A stretch of 64,000 nucleotides of DNA from Emiliania huxleyi CCMP1516 (lineage: Eukaryota > Haptophyta > Isochrysidales > Noelaerhabdaceae). Under the pieces are notes generated by a model. It did not search any database. It was given only the letters and a program-made list of their open reading frames with translations, and had not been told where the DNA came from. The stretch lies in assembly GCF_000372725.1 (NCBI RefSeq), contig NW_005200754.1, positions 185,709-249,708 on the forward strand, read 5' to 3'. This document shows, piece after piece, positions 48,413 to 60,122 of the stretch (the stretch's first letter is position 1; the number at the start of each line of letters is the position of its first letter). Position numbers and translations under genes: made by a program.

Positions 48413-49988
48413 CTCGTCTTTAACGGCATGGTCCGCTCCCTGGCGGGCTGCGCGCACGTGGCGTCGCGGCCCACCCTCCTCTACCACGCCCTGCCATCGA
48501 TGCTTCTCTCACAGGCCCGCCCCCGCCCATGCCAAAGTCGCATCACCGCACACCTAGTAGTAGCAGAAGCATCGCTTGCTACTGCCACAAGCCCGCCTAT
48601 CGCAGGCCACCTGCGAGGCGCTTGCCCGCAGCGTGAGCCTCGTGCTCGGCGCCGTCGCATGGTGCGGACTCCTGCCCGAGCGGGCGGCCTCACTCTCCTA
48701 CGATACCATTCTCTTCTACTCCGCGCTCGCGACTCTCCAAGTTGCACAGGCTAGCTGCAGAGCCCCTTGATGGCATGCGCACCACATCTGCCCTCACTCT
48801 CACACCCGCACCACATCCCGACCTCTCTCTTCAGCGCCTCTCTCCGTCGCTCAACGCCTCCCTCTTCTTTGCGGCGCTCCGCGACGCCAACGCGCCGAGG
48901 GCCGCCGAGCTCTCCCAAGCGCGCGTCGTGCGTGGCCTGTGGAAACAGGCGCTACTTTTGGCGGCGCGCAGAATCGCTCTCGCGGCCACCACTCCCGCCC
49001 CGCGAGCGGGCGCCGTTCACCCTCTCGCGATGAGCAGGCGCGCATCTGCAGCATGCTCCTAGTCGGTGGCCTACTGCTGATTGTCCTTGTCGCCTCGCTG
49101 CCCCTCCTCATACCGCTGGCGATCGGTGCTCTGTCGGCGTCGACGATCGCGCTGCCGGCCATCGCGATTGCCGTCGGCACGCCGCGCCAGCTGGGTCTCT
49201 CCACAAAGCGAGAGGTGCTGGGTCTATAACGCCGAGACGGCTCTATACTCAGGAGCTGCGCTGGTCTGCTCCGTCGTCGCACGCTCGGCCCTTTTCTCCT
49301 CCCTCCTCCGCGTGATGCGCCTCGTCACCTCCTTTGCCGCATCGCTCTCGGTGCGTCAGACCCGCCGAGATGCAGCCGAGACAGCCAGATGTGGCCGAAG
49401 CCAAGAACAGCCGATAAGAAGCAATGCACGGAGACTGCACGCGAGGCGGGCAAACGAGCGCAGGCGAGGTAACCTCGGAGCGCCGCCCGTTTCTCGGTGC
49501 AGGTCGAGACAGCGGCGTTCGCGCTCCTCGCTTTGCTCCTCGTCGGCGGCCGCGTAGTCCCTCTCTCCTGGGTCGAAGAGGCGGCGAGGCACGCAGCCTA
49601 CCTCGCCGCGCTCTCGGCGGCGCAGGGCGAGCTCCTCCTCACGCAGCTGAGCATCCGGCTGACCAAGGCCGAGTGGCTCGCGTGGTCGGGCGCGCGCTTG
49701 GAACGATGCAGGGCACAAGCCCCCGTGATGGCTCCTGTTCACACACGCGCAACGGGAACAGGCGAGCGCCGCTGGCAGCTATTGGGGCTCGGCCTCCCAG
49801 CGGCGTTGCTAATGTACTTCGCACACCCGCGGCTCGCGCTCGCGTCGCTCGAGCTGCTTCAGGGCTCGGCGGCCGTCTTCTACGGGCAGGAGGAGGCTAG
49901 CGCTGATGTGGAGCAGAAAAACAGCGCCGACGGCAGGGAGGCTGGGAGCAGCGCCATCGGCGAGGACGCTGAGAGAGGGAGAAGGTGA
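48306..49988 (+). CDS. multi-exon multipass membrane protein
   Basis: About seven exons, family not recognised. Exon 1 (to 48514) has the 11-aa repeats and FNGMVRSLAGCAHVASRP. Exon 2 (48606-48749) opens ATCEALARSVSLVLGAVAWC. Exon 3 (48835-48948) has SLNASLFFAALRD. Exon 4 (49038 on) carries a long hydrophobic run (LLVGGLLLIVLVASLPLLIP and onward). Later exons start near 49258 (SGAALVCSVVARSALFSSLL), 49501 (VETAAFALLALLLVGG) and 49762 (WQLLGLGLPAALLMYF). The stop is in TGA at 49986-49988. At least four membrane segments and a polar C-terminal tail. Introns 48515-48605, 48750-48834 and 48949-49037 have GC donors; the third ends in the GTTCAC...GATGAGCAG hairpin module. The start codon is uncertain. 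Confidence 0.6.
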
Positions 49989-50177
49989 GGCTGGTGAGAC
50001 GGGTCTTTTCTTTGTTACCACCACACATGTGTGTATATTACGTCCAACCGCGCAAACAAGCACGTGTTCGCGCGCGCATGCCCCACCCAACATTTTTAGC
50101 CGTACGCAGAGCCGCGTCTCACCGCATGGCGATGCCGATGGGTTGTGTGGACTTGAAGATCATAACCCGTGTTCGTC

Positions 50178-51542
50178 TCACAGAGGCACCGCCCTGACGG
50201 GGCTCCGGGCTGCAACTGGCGTGAAGGCGCCTGGTCCGCCGCCCCGAGTGGTGGCTACCTCCGGAGCGCTCCCACTCTCGACGCCGCCCGCTGGCCCGCT
50301 GCCACCACCGCCAATCGGCCCCCATGAGCCAGCTGGCGGCAGCGGTAGTGGACCATGTACCGGCTGAACAGGGGTGACGCCCCATCCCCACTGACTGCCG
50401 ATGCCGTAGGCGCCCGGGCCGCCTGGGACGAGCTGCGACGCCGGCACCGCGTGCGCGGCCGCCGCCGCCGCCGCCGCGTGCGCCGCTGCCGCCGTCGCCG
50501 CCCACATGTCTGTGCTAGCGCTCGGCTCGCGAGGCTTCGGCCCAGGTTTGGCGCCAACGCTCATACCGGGCCGCTGTCTCTTGTTCTGGAACCAAACCTG
50601 CACCTGCCTCGGGGTCACGCTCAGCTGCTCCGCGAGGTTCTTGCGCGTCTCCAGGGACGGGAACCTGTTGTCCTTGAATATTTCCTCCAGTCGGTTTCGC
50701 GCATGTTCCGTTATGATCCAGCGTCCCGTCTCGCCCTTTCGCTTCTTTGAGCCACCATCGTCCGCCACGGGAGACTTGGGCTCTACCGCCGGTGAGTTGA
50801 GCTTTGCCGCGGGTGAGTTTGGCTCTGCCACGGGTGAGTCGGGCTCTGCGGCGGGCGAGTTTGGCTCTGCGGCGGGCGGCGAGTTTGGCTCTGCCACGCC
50901 GTCAGTGACCGCTGGGCGTTCAGCGGACGAGTCGGACTCCATCCCACTGTCAGTGACCGCCAGCTCCGCCAGCTTTGCTGCAGCCGGCTCGATATCTGAC
51001 GCGCCATCGGCGACCAACGGTTGTCCCGCGGGGGTGACACTTTGAGCAGGCGAATGGAGCTCCACTGCCAGACATTCTTCCGCGGCTGCACTCAGCTTCA
51101 CCGCGACAGCGACCGCTCCTGCGGGTCGATCGAGCTCCTCCGCGGCATTCCCTGGAGACTCCTTGCCGGGCTCACGCAGGCTCGCTTGTGCGGCGTTCTC
51201 TTTGCCGGCATCAAGCAGGGCCGCCTGCGCAACCGGAGAATCTTTCCCGGCGTGGGCGCGGGCCTCATAGAGCTCCGCCCCCAGGGCCGCCACTTGCGCG
51301 CGGGATTCGTAGAGATCGGTGCGCAGGGCCGTGATCTGCTGCTCTGTTGCGGCTCGGTGTTGCTGCATCTCCGCACGCACCCCTGATACGAGCTGCTGTG
51401 CCGCTGCCCGGCTGCGCTCCAGCTCACCTCTCAGATGGTCGACATGCGACTGAAGAGTGGCAACCGCTGCGCTCGCTTCGTTCGCCATTGCGGCAGCCTT
51501 GTCCACGCGCAGCATAGCATGGCTCGACATCAACTCCTGCAT
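50178..51542 (-). CDS. homeobox protein with N-terminal coiled coil
   Basis: Intronless, 454 aa, ATG at 51540-51542. Residues about 18-95 form a predicted coiled coil (heptad-like, rich in Ala/Gln/Glu), probably for dimerisation. A Pro/Ser/Glu-rich linker with AEPNSP repeats (215-260) leads to a basic KKRKG and a homeodomain at about 266-325: RWIITEHARNRLEEIFKDN, then SVTPRQVQVWFQNKRQRPG, with the canonical helix-3 WFQNKR at 317-322. The C-terminus is Ala/Gly/Pro-rich, typical of transcription factors. DNA-binding regulator in the nucleus; target unknown. It is one of the few intron-free genes in this window. Confidence 0.92.
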   Translation of the reverse strand: MQELMSSHAMLRVDKAAAMANEASAAVATLQSHVDHLRGELERSRAAAQQLVSGVRAEMQQHRAATEQQITALRTDLYESRAQVAALGAELYEARAHAGKDSPVAQAALLDAGKENAAQASLREPGKESPGNAAEELDRPAGAVAVAVKLSAAAEECLAVELHSPAQSVTPAGQPLVADGASDIEPAAAKLAELAVTDSGMESDSSAERPAVTDGVAEPNSPPAAEPNSPAAEPDSPVAEPNSPAAKLNSPAVEPKSPVADDGGSKKRKGETGRWIITEHARNRLEEIFKDNRFPSLETRKNLAEQLSVTPRQVQVWFQNKRQRPGMSVGAKPGPKPREPSASTDMWAATAAAAHAAAAAAAAHAVPASQLVPGGPGAYGIGSQWGWGVTPVQPVHGPLPLPPAGSWGPIGGGGSGPAGGVESGSAPEVATTRGGGPGAFTPVAARSPVRAVPL

Positions 51543-52080
51543 CGCACAATCGGCTCGCGCGAGTTATCCGGGAGTCATCAGGACTTCATTCCGTGCAATA
51601 TTTTACCGATTGGCGCCGATACGGCGGAATCATCGCAAACGCTGATGGGAGGGTAGCAGCAGCGGCACATTTGTCGGATACATGGCAGCGGCTGACACGC
51701 GTTGCACCCCACGCGCACCGCCACCGGGCCTTGCATTGAAATGCCGCGTTGTCTTATAGATATAGTTGTAATAGGCGTGGAGTCGCTCGCGAGGGTGCCC
51801 CCCCCTTTGTGGAGAATCGGCATCGCCGAGAATATCACTTGTTTACTGCCGCTGCGGGAGATCATGAGTCCCGCAGACACACATAATGTACCGACTCATA
51901 GCAAGGGCGTCCCACTTCCAAAAGAGCGTTTTAGTGCGCGGGTCTTGTCCTTGGCGATGTCCAGCGCAGCGGGAAGCACGGAACCTTTGCCCTCCCTCAC
52001 CTGTTGGTACCGCCACGAGCCCGGCTCTGGGTGTTGTTGCTGCTCTTTCTGCCGATGCTTGTCAGCGTGGCCACAAACCT
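51543..52080. other. spacer, possibly with a last exon of the DUF4126 gene
   Basis: On the minus strand 51900-52060 holds a plausible reading (WRYQQVREGKGSVLPAALDI, AKDKTRALKRSF). It could be a downstream exon if the 52209-52210 GT is used as a donor instead of reading to the stop at 52186. Confidence 0.3.
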
Positions 52081-52200
52081 GGCGGGGAGGGAGGGGCTTG
52101 TTTTTTTGTTTTTGCAGTGAAGGGTCAAGGTGCGCATACCAGGCGGGGAGGGAGGGGCTTGTTTTTTTGTTTTTGCAGTGAAGGGTCAAGGTGCGCATAC
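52081..52200. repeat. 59/60-bp tandem duplication
   Basis: Two copies of GGCGGGGAGGGAGGGGCTTG plus a T-run and TGCAGTGAAGGGTCAAGG up to GCGCATACCA. On the minus strand each copy begins with GTATGCGCACC, the possible donor of the DUF4126 gene's last intron. Confidence 0.92.
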
Positions 52201-53175
52201 CAGGTAGTACAGCGAAGAGAGCACGCCAAACAGAGCCATGGCCGCGCTGAAGATGGCCGCCAGCGCAAACGCCAGTGCCAGCAGCAGTAGCACGACGACG
52301 AGGATGTCCTGGGCGACGGGCGAACGTGTTGGAGAGCGATGTCTGGGCGGCGGGCGCGAGAACTCATGTTCGATGTGCTCTGTACGCCCCAATAGGGCGG
52401 CCTCTAGGGAGTCGCCTCGCAGAGCGAAACGCAGCAGTTGGCCGTTCCACAGCACGCGGCGGTAGCGACAGCCCTCGCGGCCGACCTGTGGTTCGTCCAG
52501 CAGATTGAGTACAAACCCTCCGCCCTTAGTGGCAAGCCCAAGTGTCAGGTACTTTGCGGCGTGTATGACGAGCGCCAACAGCACGCCCAGGCAGTGCGCG
52601 ACAAAGAGGCCCTCGGACGCCTGTGCGGTGCCGATTCGGGCGTGAGCCTCTCCGTGTTGGTGCACGACGAGAAGACAAGGCACTCGCCGTCGCATCGCCA
52701 ATGGCTTGGAGCGCGCGCCCCTCCACCGCCATAGCACCGCCAAAGGCACCCGCTGGTGCTGCAATGGCAAAGAAGCCTGCTGCCGCATGGAGAGGCGTGG
52801 CGAAGAGGTGAAGAACCGAGTCCACGGCGGGTACCTTGTCGGCAACCAGCTCTGCGACGAGCGCGAGCGGAATCGCGAAACTCGCCGTGCTGGACTCGAG
52901 CCACTCGTATCCTGAGAGCACAGTGGGGCAGGGGTAAGGTGAGGCAAACTTCTTCACAAACACAAAGCGCGGTGCAACCGATGTGAGCCAGCGACAGCGG
53001 TGTGTGCTGGTTCGGTGGTTGTGGGCTGTCGAAACAAGGTGCCTGGTGCGAGGTCGACGAGGCCGAGATGTTTCGCGAAGGCCATGATTGCGAGGGGCAG
53101 CGTCGCGCGGACACCCGAGGCGCTCGCGGCAGTGAAGCCGACGAATGTCGAATGCAGCGCCGTCAGCAGACTCAT
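52186..53175 (-). CDS. DUF4126-family membrane protein
   Basis: Three exons (53175-53043, 52911-52688, 52620-52186) give 263 aa. DUF4126 proteins are small multipass membrane proteins of unknown function in bacteria and algae. Family hallmarks are present: an opening helix with FVGFTAASASGVRATLPL, then LAPGYEWLESS, the diagnostic AELVADKVPAVDSVLH, AAAGFFAIAAPAGAFGG and a later VIHAAKYLT. A non-conserved polar insert (about residues 170-215, NLLDEPQVGREGCRYRR and on) and a final strong TM (ILVVVLLLLALAFALAAIF) follow. Both introns have GC donors and AG|G acceptors (131 and 67 nt). The stop at 52186-52188 lies within a duplicated repeat, so an alternative 3' exon is possible. Confidence 0.85.
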
Positions 53176-54382
53176 AGACTCGCGCTGGCACGACGGCAGA
53201 AGGGTTTGCCGGACCGCGCAGAGAGAGAAAGCAAAGTCGCGCCTATTCGACGCGCCCAGTATTGTACTTATGGCTTGCCGGCGGAGAGAGCTCCCGCGTC
53301 CATCATAGTCTCCCTTCGCAGCACTCCACCATCAACAATGAGTTTTCGTTTTACTTTACAGTTGTAAGGGGAGGGCTCCCAGGGCTTGGAGGTCTTTTTC
53401 AGTGTATGTGGCTCTTACGAACATACCTGTAGGTGAACTGCTGACAGGGTTTGCGATGAGGAGCGATCCGAACGTGGTATTCGGGTGATTAGATCTTTTA
53501 GTTGCAACCATGATGATAGGATAGTTCAGGAAAGTGAAGAAATAAGAAGAAGAGAACATGGTTCGACCTCGCGTGCGAGATGTGTGTCGCGACCCCTCGT
53601 CGCCGGACACCTCCCGCCCGACACGGTGTGAAGAACACAACTCCTCTCTCTCTCGACCGCTACTACGCCGCCGCTCTTCTCACTGCGCATCGGGAGGACG
53701 ACCCCGGCTAGTCTCCGACCACACCCACAAAGAACCCTGCACAAAGACCGCAGGGCGGGGACCTGTTCCTTTTTACCCATCTCCTAGTAGAGGTGTCCGT
53801 TTTATTTATTTATTTATTGGGTCGGAGCGTAGCGGAGTGGGCCCCGAGTTTGAAAAGGGCGACGGACGCTTGCTTGCGTCCTAGCCTCCAACAACGCCTC
53901 CCCGGCGCAGAGGGGCCCCCGGAGGGATGCACAACCGACCCACGCCACGCCGCTTGCGGCGGTCCTCTTCTCAGCTCGGACGACGGTGCGTTATTCTTTT
54001 TTCCTGCCGCGGCTTGAACGACTCCCTTTCTCCTCAACGGCTATCCGTGCTTGCTGTGCCCCTGCGTGGTGTGTTTCAAGCTCTTGCAACCCAAGGTGAT
54101 AGAGGGCAAAAAGATCGATTGCGCTGTTGCCGATCCGCACCTACCTAGGCTCTTGGGTAGGTAGGTAGGTAGAAAGGTGAAGAACAGCCAGGCTCGGACT
54201 GGACACCAACGCGGTATGGGTGGACGCTGGACAGATGATGACGACACGCACGAGCGACACACAGACACAAAAGCTCACAAGACACACAGCCAGCGGGCTG
54301 CCACACACCCTGAGTCGGCGTCTTGGGTGGCGCGCCCCAGCTCTTCACAACCAACCTGGTTCAAACACACTTTCCAGCAGCG
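53176..54382. other. intergenic region between divergent genes
   Basis: Lies between the DUF4126 gene (minus) and the kinesin gene (plus), so it should contain both promoters. It holds repeat A copy 3 and a short GTAG tract; no promoter element called. Confidence 0.5.
53818..54000 (+). repeat. dispersed repeat A, copy 3
   Basis: GGGTCGGAGCGTAGCGGAGT to GCTTGCGGCGGTCCTCTTCT, matching copies at 19843-20050 (inverted) and 25829-26000; it carries a CTTG duplication in CGCTTGCTTGCGTCC. Confidence 0.85.
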
Positions 54383-56910
54383 ATGAGCGGCGGCTCGGAG
54401 GCCATCAAGGTCGTCGCCCGCTTCCGGCCGCCGAGCGCGCGCGAGGCCGCGTCGCAGCTGTCCGCGCCCGCAGTCCGCTTCGCCGACGACGGCCGCACCG
54501 TCTCGCTCGCCGAGGACGGCGGCGCGAGCCACACGTTCGACGCCGTGCTGCCGACGCAGGCGACGCAGGCGGAGACGTACGGGCACGTCTCCGGGATCGT
54601 GGATGCCGTGCTGCAAGGCTACAACGGCACCGTCCTCGCCTACGGCCAGACCGGCTCCGGAAAGACGCACTCGGTGATGGGGACGGCGTCTGAGCCGGGC
54701 GTGCTGCCGCGGGCGATGCAGCACATCTTCGGGCGGCTGTGCGGCGACGAGAGCGGCGCAGAGTACCTCCTCTCCTGCTCGTACCTCGAGATCTACAAGG
54801 AGGTCGTCCGCGACCTCCTCGAGCCCGCGGCGGCGGCGCCGCCGCCGACCGCGTTTGGCGGCGCGGGAGGCGGCGGCGGTGCTGCTGGCGGTCTGGCGAT
54901 CCGGGAGACGGCCAAGGCGGGGGTGTACGTGGAGGGTCTTAGCCAGGTGATGGTGGCGAGCGAGGCGGACGTGCTCGACGTACTCCAGTGCGGCAACGCC
55001 CACCGGATGGTCGGTGCGACTCTGATGAACAGCCAGTCGTCGCGCTCGCACGCCCTGCTGACGCTGACGCTGCAGCAAAAGCCGCCCACCCGGCCACGCC
55101 GCGGGCCGCTCCACGTTTTCGCACTGAGCGTCCATTCCCCTCCCGAGTAGGTCCCGCTCCGGTTCGGTTCGCGTCTCGAAGCTGAACATCGCTGACCTCG
55201 CCGGATCTGAAAAGATCTCAAAGACGGGCGCGACCGGAGGCACCCTCGACGAGGCCAAGAAGATCAACGCGTCGCTCTCCGCTTTGAGCCTCGTCATCTC
55301 CGCCCTCGCCGACGGGAAGGCGCCCGTCCCTTGCCTTTCCTTGCACCATGCTCGATGACTCCGAACTTGTCGACGAAAGGCGCACGTGCCCTACCGGAAC
55401 TCGAAGCTGACGCGCATCCTGCAAGAGTCGCTCGGAGGCAACTCCAAGACGCTGCTGCTCGTCGCCTGCTCGCCCGCCCAGCAGAACGCCGCCGAGACCA
55501 AGTCGACGCTCCAGTTCGCCGTCCGCGCAAAGGCGATCAAGAACGCCGCCGTCGTCAACACGCTGCTTTCGCCCGAGCAGATCCAGGCGCCGCAACGGCA
55601 AGCTGTGCGCGTGGGAGCTGCGGACAGCGTCTTCACGCGTCTCGCTGTGTGAACAGGCGCAGAACGACAAGCTGAGAGCGGAGCTGCGCGCCGCTCGCGC
55701 GGAGCTGGCGCGCGCGCGCGGCGGCGGCGGCGGCGGCGGTGAGGGCGGTGGGGGCTTCGCGGGCAACGCGGCGGAGGCGAGGGCGTGGCAAGAGGCTCTG
55801 GCAGGGCCGTCCGAGGCGCAGGCGGTGAGTCGCGAGCTCGAGGCTGCCAAGGAGCAGGCGGAGGCGGTGCAGGAGGAGCTGGCCGAGAGCCAGCGGAGCC
55901 TGGCCGAGCTGGAGGAGTCGCTCAAGAGAAGAGACGCCGAGGCGGAGGAGCTGCACGACATGCTCGAGCGAGTGCAGGTGCTGCACTCTGTTGCTCCCGC
56001 TTCTCACAGCTGTCGCCCTCTCGCAGCCTCTCGCAGCCTCTCGAAGCCCCTAGAAGCCTCTCGAAGCCTCTCGAAGCCTCTCACAGCCTCGCAGCTGTCG
56101 CCCCCCCGCCGCCCTCTGTGCAGGTGCTGCACGGGGTTGCGCCCGCGCGGAGGCAGGCGGAGCAGCGCTCTGCCCGAGACGGAATCATCGACGCGCCCTC
56201 CCTCACCGCCACCCGCCCTGCCTCGTTCTGAATGGCATCGCCAAGCCACTCCTTAGGCATCGACGCCCTGCGCCGCATTGTCGTCGAGGTCGAGTCGGCG
56301 CGGCTGCGGGCGGAGCTGGAGGGGGGGGAGGACGACTCGGACAGCGTGATCGCGGGCTTGCGCGCGCAGCTGGCGGAGCAGCACTCTCGCTTGCGCACGC
56401 TCGAACCGCTTGCCGCCAGGGCGGAGGCGGCGGAGGCGGAGGCGGAGGCGCTGCGGGCTCAGCTGCAGGTCCTCGCGCAGGCGAAGCCGCAGCAGGGTGG
56501 GGGTGGCGCAAGGTGGGGGCGCGGCGTCCTCTGTTCACGGCTCTCCCCCGTGGCTCCCCCGTGGACAGGCGAAGCTGCAGCAGGTGGGCGGCAAGGTGGG
56601 CGGCGGAGGCGGCAGGCAGGCTGGCAAGGGGCGACGCCTCTCGGTCATGCCCCCCTCCTTCAACAACGGCATCGCCGGCCCGCTAACAACTCTGCTCGCC
56701 GCGCCGCCGCCGCCCGCTGCGCCGCCGCCCACGTCGCCGCCGCGGCCGGCGGCCTGCGAGGCAGACGCGGTGGCTCGGCTGACGGCGGAGAGAGACGCGT
56801 CTGAGGCGCGCTGCGCGAGACTGGAGCGGCAGATCGCCAGCTCCGCGGGTGGCCTCGCTCGTCTGGACGCCGTGCTCGCCGCTGGCGGAGGAGGCGGAGG
56901 AGGCGGAGGA

Positions 56911-56943
<33 letters not shown>

Positions 56944-57566
56944 TGTGCAGCCGCCGGTGCGGCGGCGGGCGGCGATGAGCCGTCGACAAGTTCGGCTGCG
57001 GATCGCGCCGTCGGCTGCGCGGGCGGCGTCGTAGTAGAGTTTGGCGTGGTGGAGCCGCGTGCGGCGGGGGGGAAGGGGGGCGGCTCGGCGCTGCTGGAGG
57101 TGGCAGAGGCCGGGGAGGCGGCGAGGGCGGAGCCAATTGAGGCGGAAGGGGCGGAGGAGGGCGCACGGGTGGAGGTGGGGGCGGGCGGGACGGGAGCGCA
57201 GCCTTGCTTCGACGCGGCGGCGACGCCGCTCGCTCTGCCGCAGCAGCCCTCTCTGCCGCAGCTCCGGCCGGCCGCCGATGTTTCGCTCTCCGATGCTGCG
57301 CACGTCGTACATCCTCTCGGAGAGGGGGCGGGACTCCTTCGCGCGGCGGCGCCCCCCTGTGTCAGCGTGCCAGAGGACGAGGATGGCAGCGCCAGCAACG
57401 CCGCCCGCCCCCTCGGCTCTGGCGGCGGCGGCGCCCGCAGCGGCTGCAGCGACGGCAGCTGTCACAGCCAGTGCTACAGCAGCGGCAGTGGCGGCAGCCA
57501 CACCGCCCTGGTCTCCCCTGCGTCGGAGGCGAGGGGCGGCTCGCCGGAGCAAGGAGGTGCGGCCGC

Positions 57567-57608
<42 letters not shown>

Positions 57609-60122
57609 CGGCTCAGCAGCGGAGTCTGGTGCAGCTGAGGCGGGGTGGGGGTCCGGCGCGGCGCCCGAGGCGGCTCCAAAGGCGCGTGCGGCGGAGGCAG
57701 CGCCGCTGCAGCGCGCGGTGTGCAAGCCACTCGCGAACGGGGCGCCGACTGCTGACGCCGCATCGAACGCTGACGTCGTCTCGAGCGACCCCACAACCTC
57801 TGCCGCCGACGTGAAAGGCGGACGCGTCGCTCCCGCCGCCGCCGCTCCCGCCGCCGCCGCTCCCGCCGCCGCCGTTACCCTTCCCGCCGCCACCGCATCC
57901 CGTTCGCGGTCGCCTCCGGCGCAGCAGGCCCTGGCGCAGCAGGCCGCGTCGAGGCGGCGTCTCTTCAACCCGCGAGCTGGTGAGACTAGCCGAGAGAGAC
58001 TGGCCGAGATCGGACAGTGGCAGCGGAGGTTGGCCGAGGTTGGCGGAGATTTGCGGAGATTTGCGGAGATTGGCCGAGCTGCACTCTGCTCCTGAGAGAG
58101 CCCCCTCCCCCCCCTCCCCCCCAAACACACCTTACCACATCCCCCCTACCCCCCCCCCCCCCCACCACCACCACCGCGCCTCGACCGCGCCTCGCGTGCC
58201 GCGACAGGCCGTCGCAACTCGAGCATCTGCAACTTCAACGAGTCCTCCGCAGCGGCGCCGGCGCCGACGCCCGGCCCTCGCCTCGGCTCGCCCGCAGGTG
58301 ACTCATCAGCCGAGATCAGCCGAGATCAGCGCAGCCCTGGCCTTGAGAGCGGGCCGCACCACAAAGCGCCGGCGCGCAGTGCCACACATGGGCGCGATGC
58401 CGCACTCCTCGTCCCCTCCCGGTATGCACCAGGCGACGCGACAACTTCCGGCGGTGCGGCGGAGGGGGCCGCGGAGGGGGCCTTGGCGGCGGTCTCGTCG
58501 CGCCTCGGCCAGACGACCCCGACGGCATCCGCCCCCTCGGGCGCTTCGGCGGCGAGGACTGCCCCCGCGCCCGCGACTGCCGGCGCGCCCGCGACTGCCG
58601 GCGCGCCCGCGACTGCCGGCGCGATTGCGACTGCCCCCGCGCCCAAGACGGCCCGCTCTCGGCTCCCTCCCCCCCGGAGAGTGGAGGCGGCGGGGGCGGC
58701 CGCCGCAGCCGCGCCCGCCCCCGCCGATCCCGCAAAGGAAAAGGGTGAGGCCGGGGCGGCGGAGGAGAGCGTGGAGCTGCGCTCGGTTGGCGCTTGCCCC
58801 TCTCCCTCGCCGCCCCTCGCTCCCGGCCCCAGGCTGCAGGAGGCGAGGAAGGCGCTGGCCGGCAGCGCGAGCGAAGCGGCCGCCTCAGCGGCCGCCTCGG
58901 CCGATCCGCCACCCTCCTTGTCGGGAGCGGCGCCGTCTGCAGAGGAGGAGGTCTGCACGCCGGCGCCACCGCCCGAGCAGCAGCAGCTTGCGCCACCGCC
59001 ACTGGCTGCTGCACGGCCGCCGCAGCAGCAGCAGCAGCCGCCACAACTGCAGCCGCAGCCGCAACCGCAGCAGCCGCCGTTTCAGCCGCAGCCACCGCCA
59101 CAGCCGGATGCGCAGCCACAGCCGCCGCCACAACAACCGCCGCCGCCACAGCCGCCGCCGCAACAGCCGCCGCCGCCACAGCCGGATGCGCCGCTTCTCC
59201 CCGCTGCGCCGCTTCTCCCCGCTGCGCCGCTTCTCCCCGCTGCGGAGGCGGTGCCGCAAGACGAGACCTCGCAGGACGAGACAGCGTGGCCGATTCTGGT
59301 GGAGGTGCCGCAAGAGCCGGCAGAGTGCGGGGAAGAGGGGACAGCGGGCGGAGAAAACGCCGCACTCCCGCGCGGACCGCCGCGGCGAAGCTTTGTCGAC
59401 GTGTCTCGCGGCCGGCGGAGATGTAGCCGAGATATGGTCGGAGATATAGCTCGAGATATAGCCGAGAGATTGCGTTGTCGACGTGTCTCGCGGCCGGCGG
59501 ACACAAGTGGACATCGCGCCCGTTTGCGACGAACTTTCCCGGAACCTGCTCGGACCCTCTTCATAGGCGCGGGAAGCGAGGCTCAAGCAAGCCGCCGCTC
59601 GAGGCGCGCGCGGTGGAGGCGGGCGGCGGGGCGGGCGGCGAAATCACGACCCTCCCCCCTCTCCACGAGGAGGGAGGCGGCGGCCAGGCGAGCATGCTCG
59701 ACGGCCCTCTCGACGGACCGCTCCCGCCGCTCCCGCCGCCGCTTCCCCCCGGCCCGCTCCCACCTCTCCCGCCCGGGGCCCCACCGCCGCCAGACACGCC
59801 GCCGCCCGCGCCGCCGCCCGCGCCGCCGCCCGCGCCGCCGCCCGCGCCGCCGGCAAGATCTTCGGCCAAAGGAAAGGGCGCCGGCGGCGTCGCTTGCAAG
59901 GCGTCCGCCGCAGGCACGCGGCTGCCTCGGTGCGCCGACCCCTCCCCGCGCGGAGACGTCCCGGCCCCCTCTCACCCCACCCTTCACGCGCGCAGGCTGC
60001 CGCTCGACGAGAACCGAAACCCGCAGGCCAAGGCAAAGCCGCGGCCGGCCGGCGGGGCGGGCGTTGCGGCGGCGTTCGGGACGGCGGGGGTAGCGCAGCG
60101 GCCGCACAAGCGCAGTCGGTGA
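54383..60122 (+). CDS. kinesin with N-terminal motor and long low-complexity tail
   Basis: ATG 54383 ([17 protein letters not shown]). The motor has P-loop [13 protein letters not shown], switch [12 protein letters not shown], switch [13 protein letters not shown], then [37 protein letters not shown]; a complete plus-end-type motor order by family rule. Exons: 54383-55074, 55151-55319, 55380-55586, 55657-55977, 56124-56181, 56257-56480, then a long exon from 56569. A coiled coil follows the motor ([20 protein letters not shown]), so it is probably dimeric. The rest is Gly/Ala runs, a Gln run (57571-57606), Pro/Gln repeats (58970-59190) and Pro-rich segments. The last exon includes [19 protein letters not shown] and stops at 60120-60122. 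The tail boundaries after 57980 are approximate and a second gene there cannot be excluded. Confidence 0.85.

Noticed and set aside
58316..59506. Minus-strand 396-codon ORF opposite the kinesin tail
   Set aside because: Ala/Arg/Pro composition mirrors the Gln/Pro-rich plus-strand frame; no independent domain.
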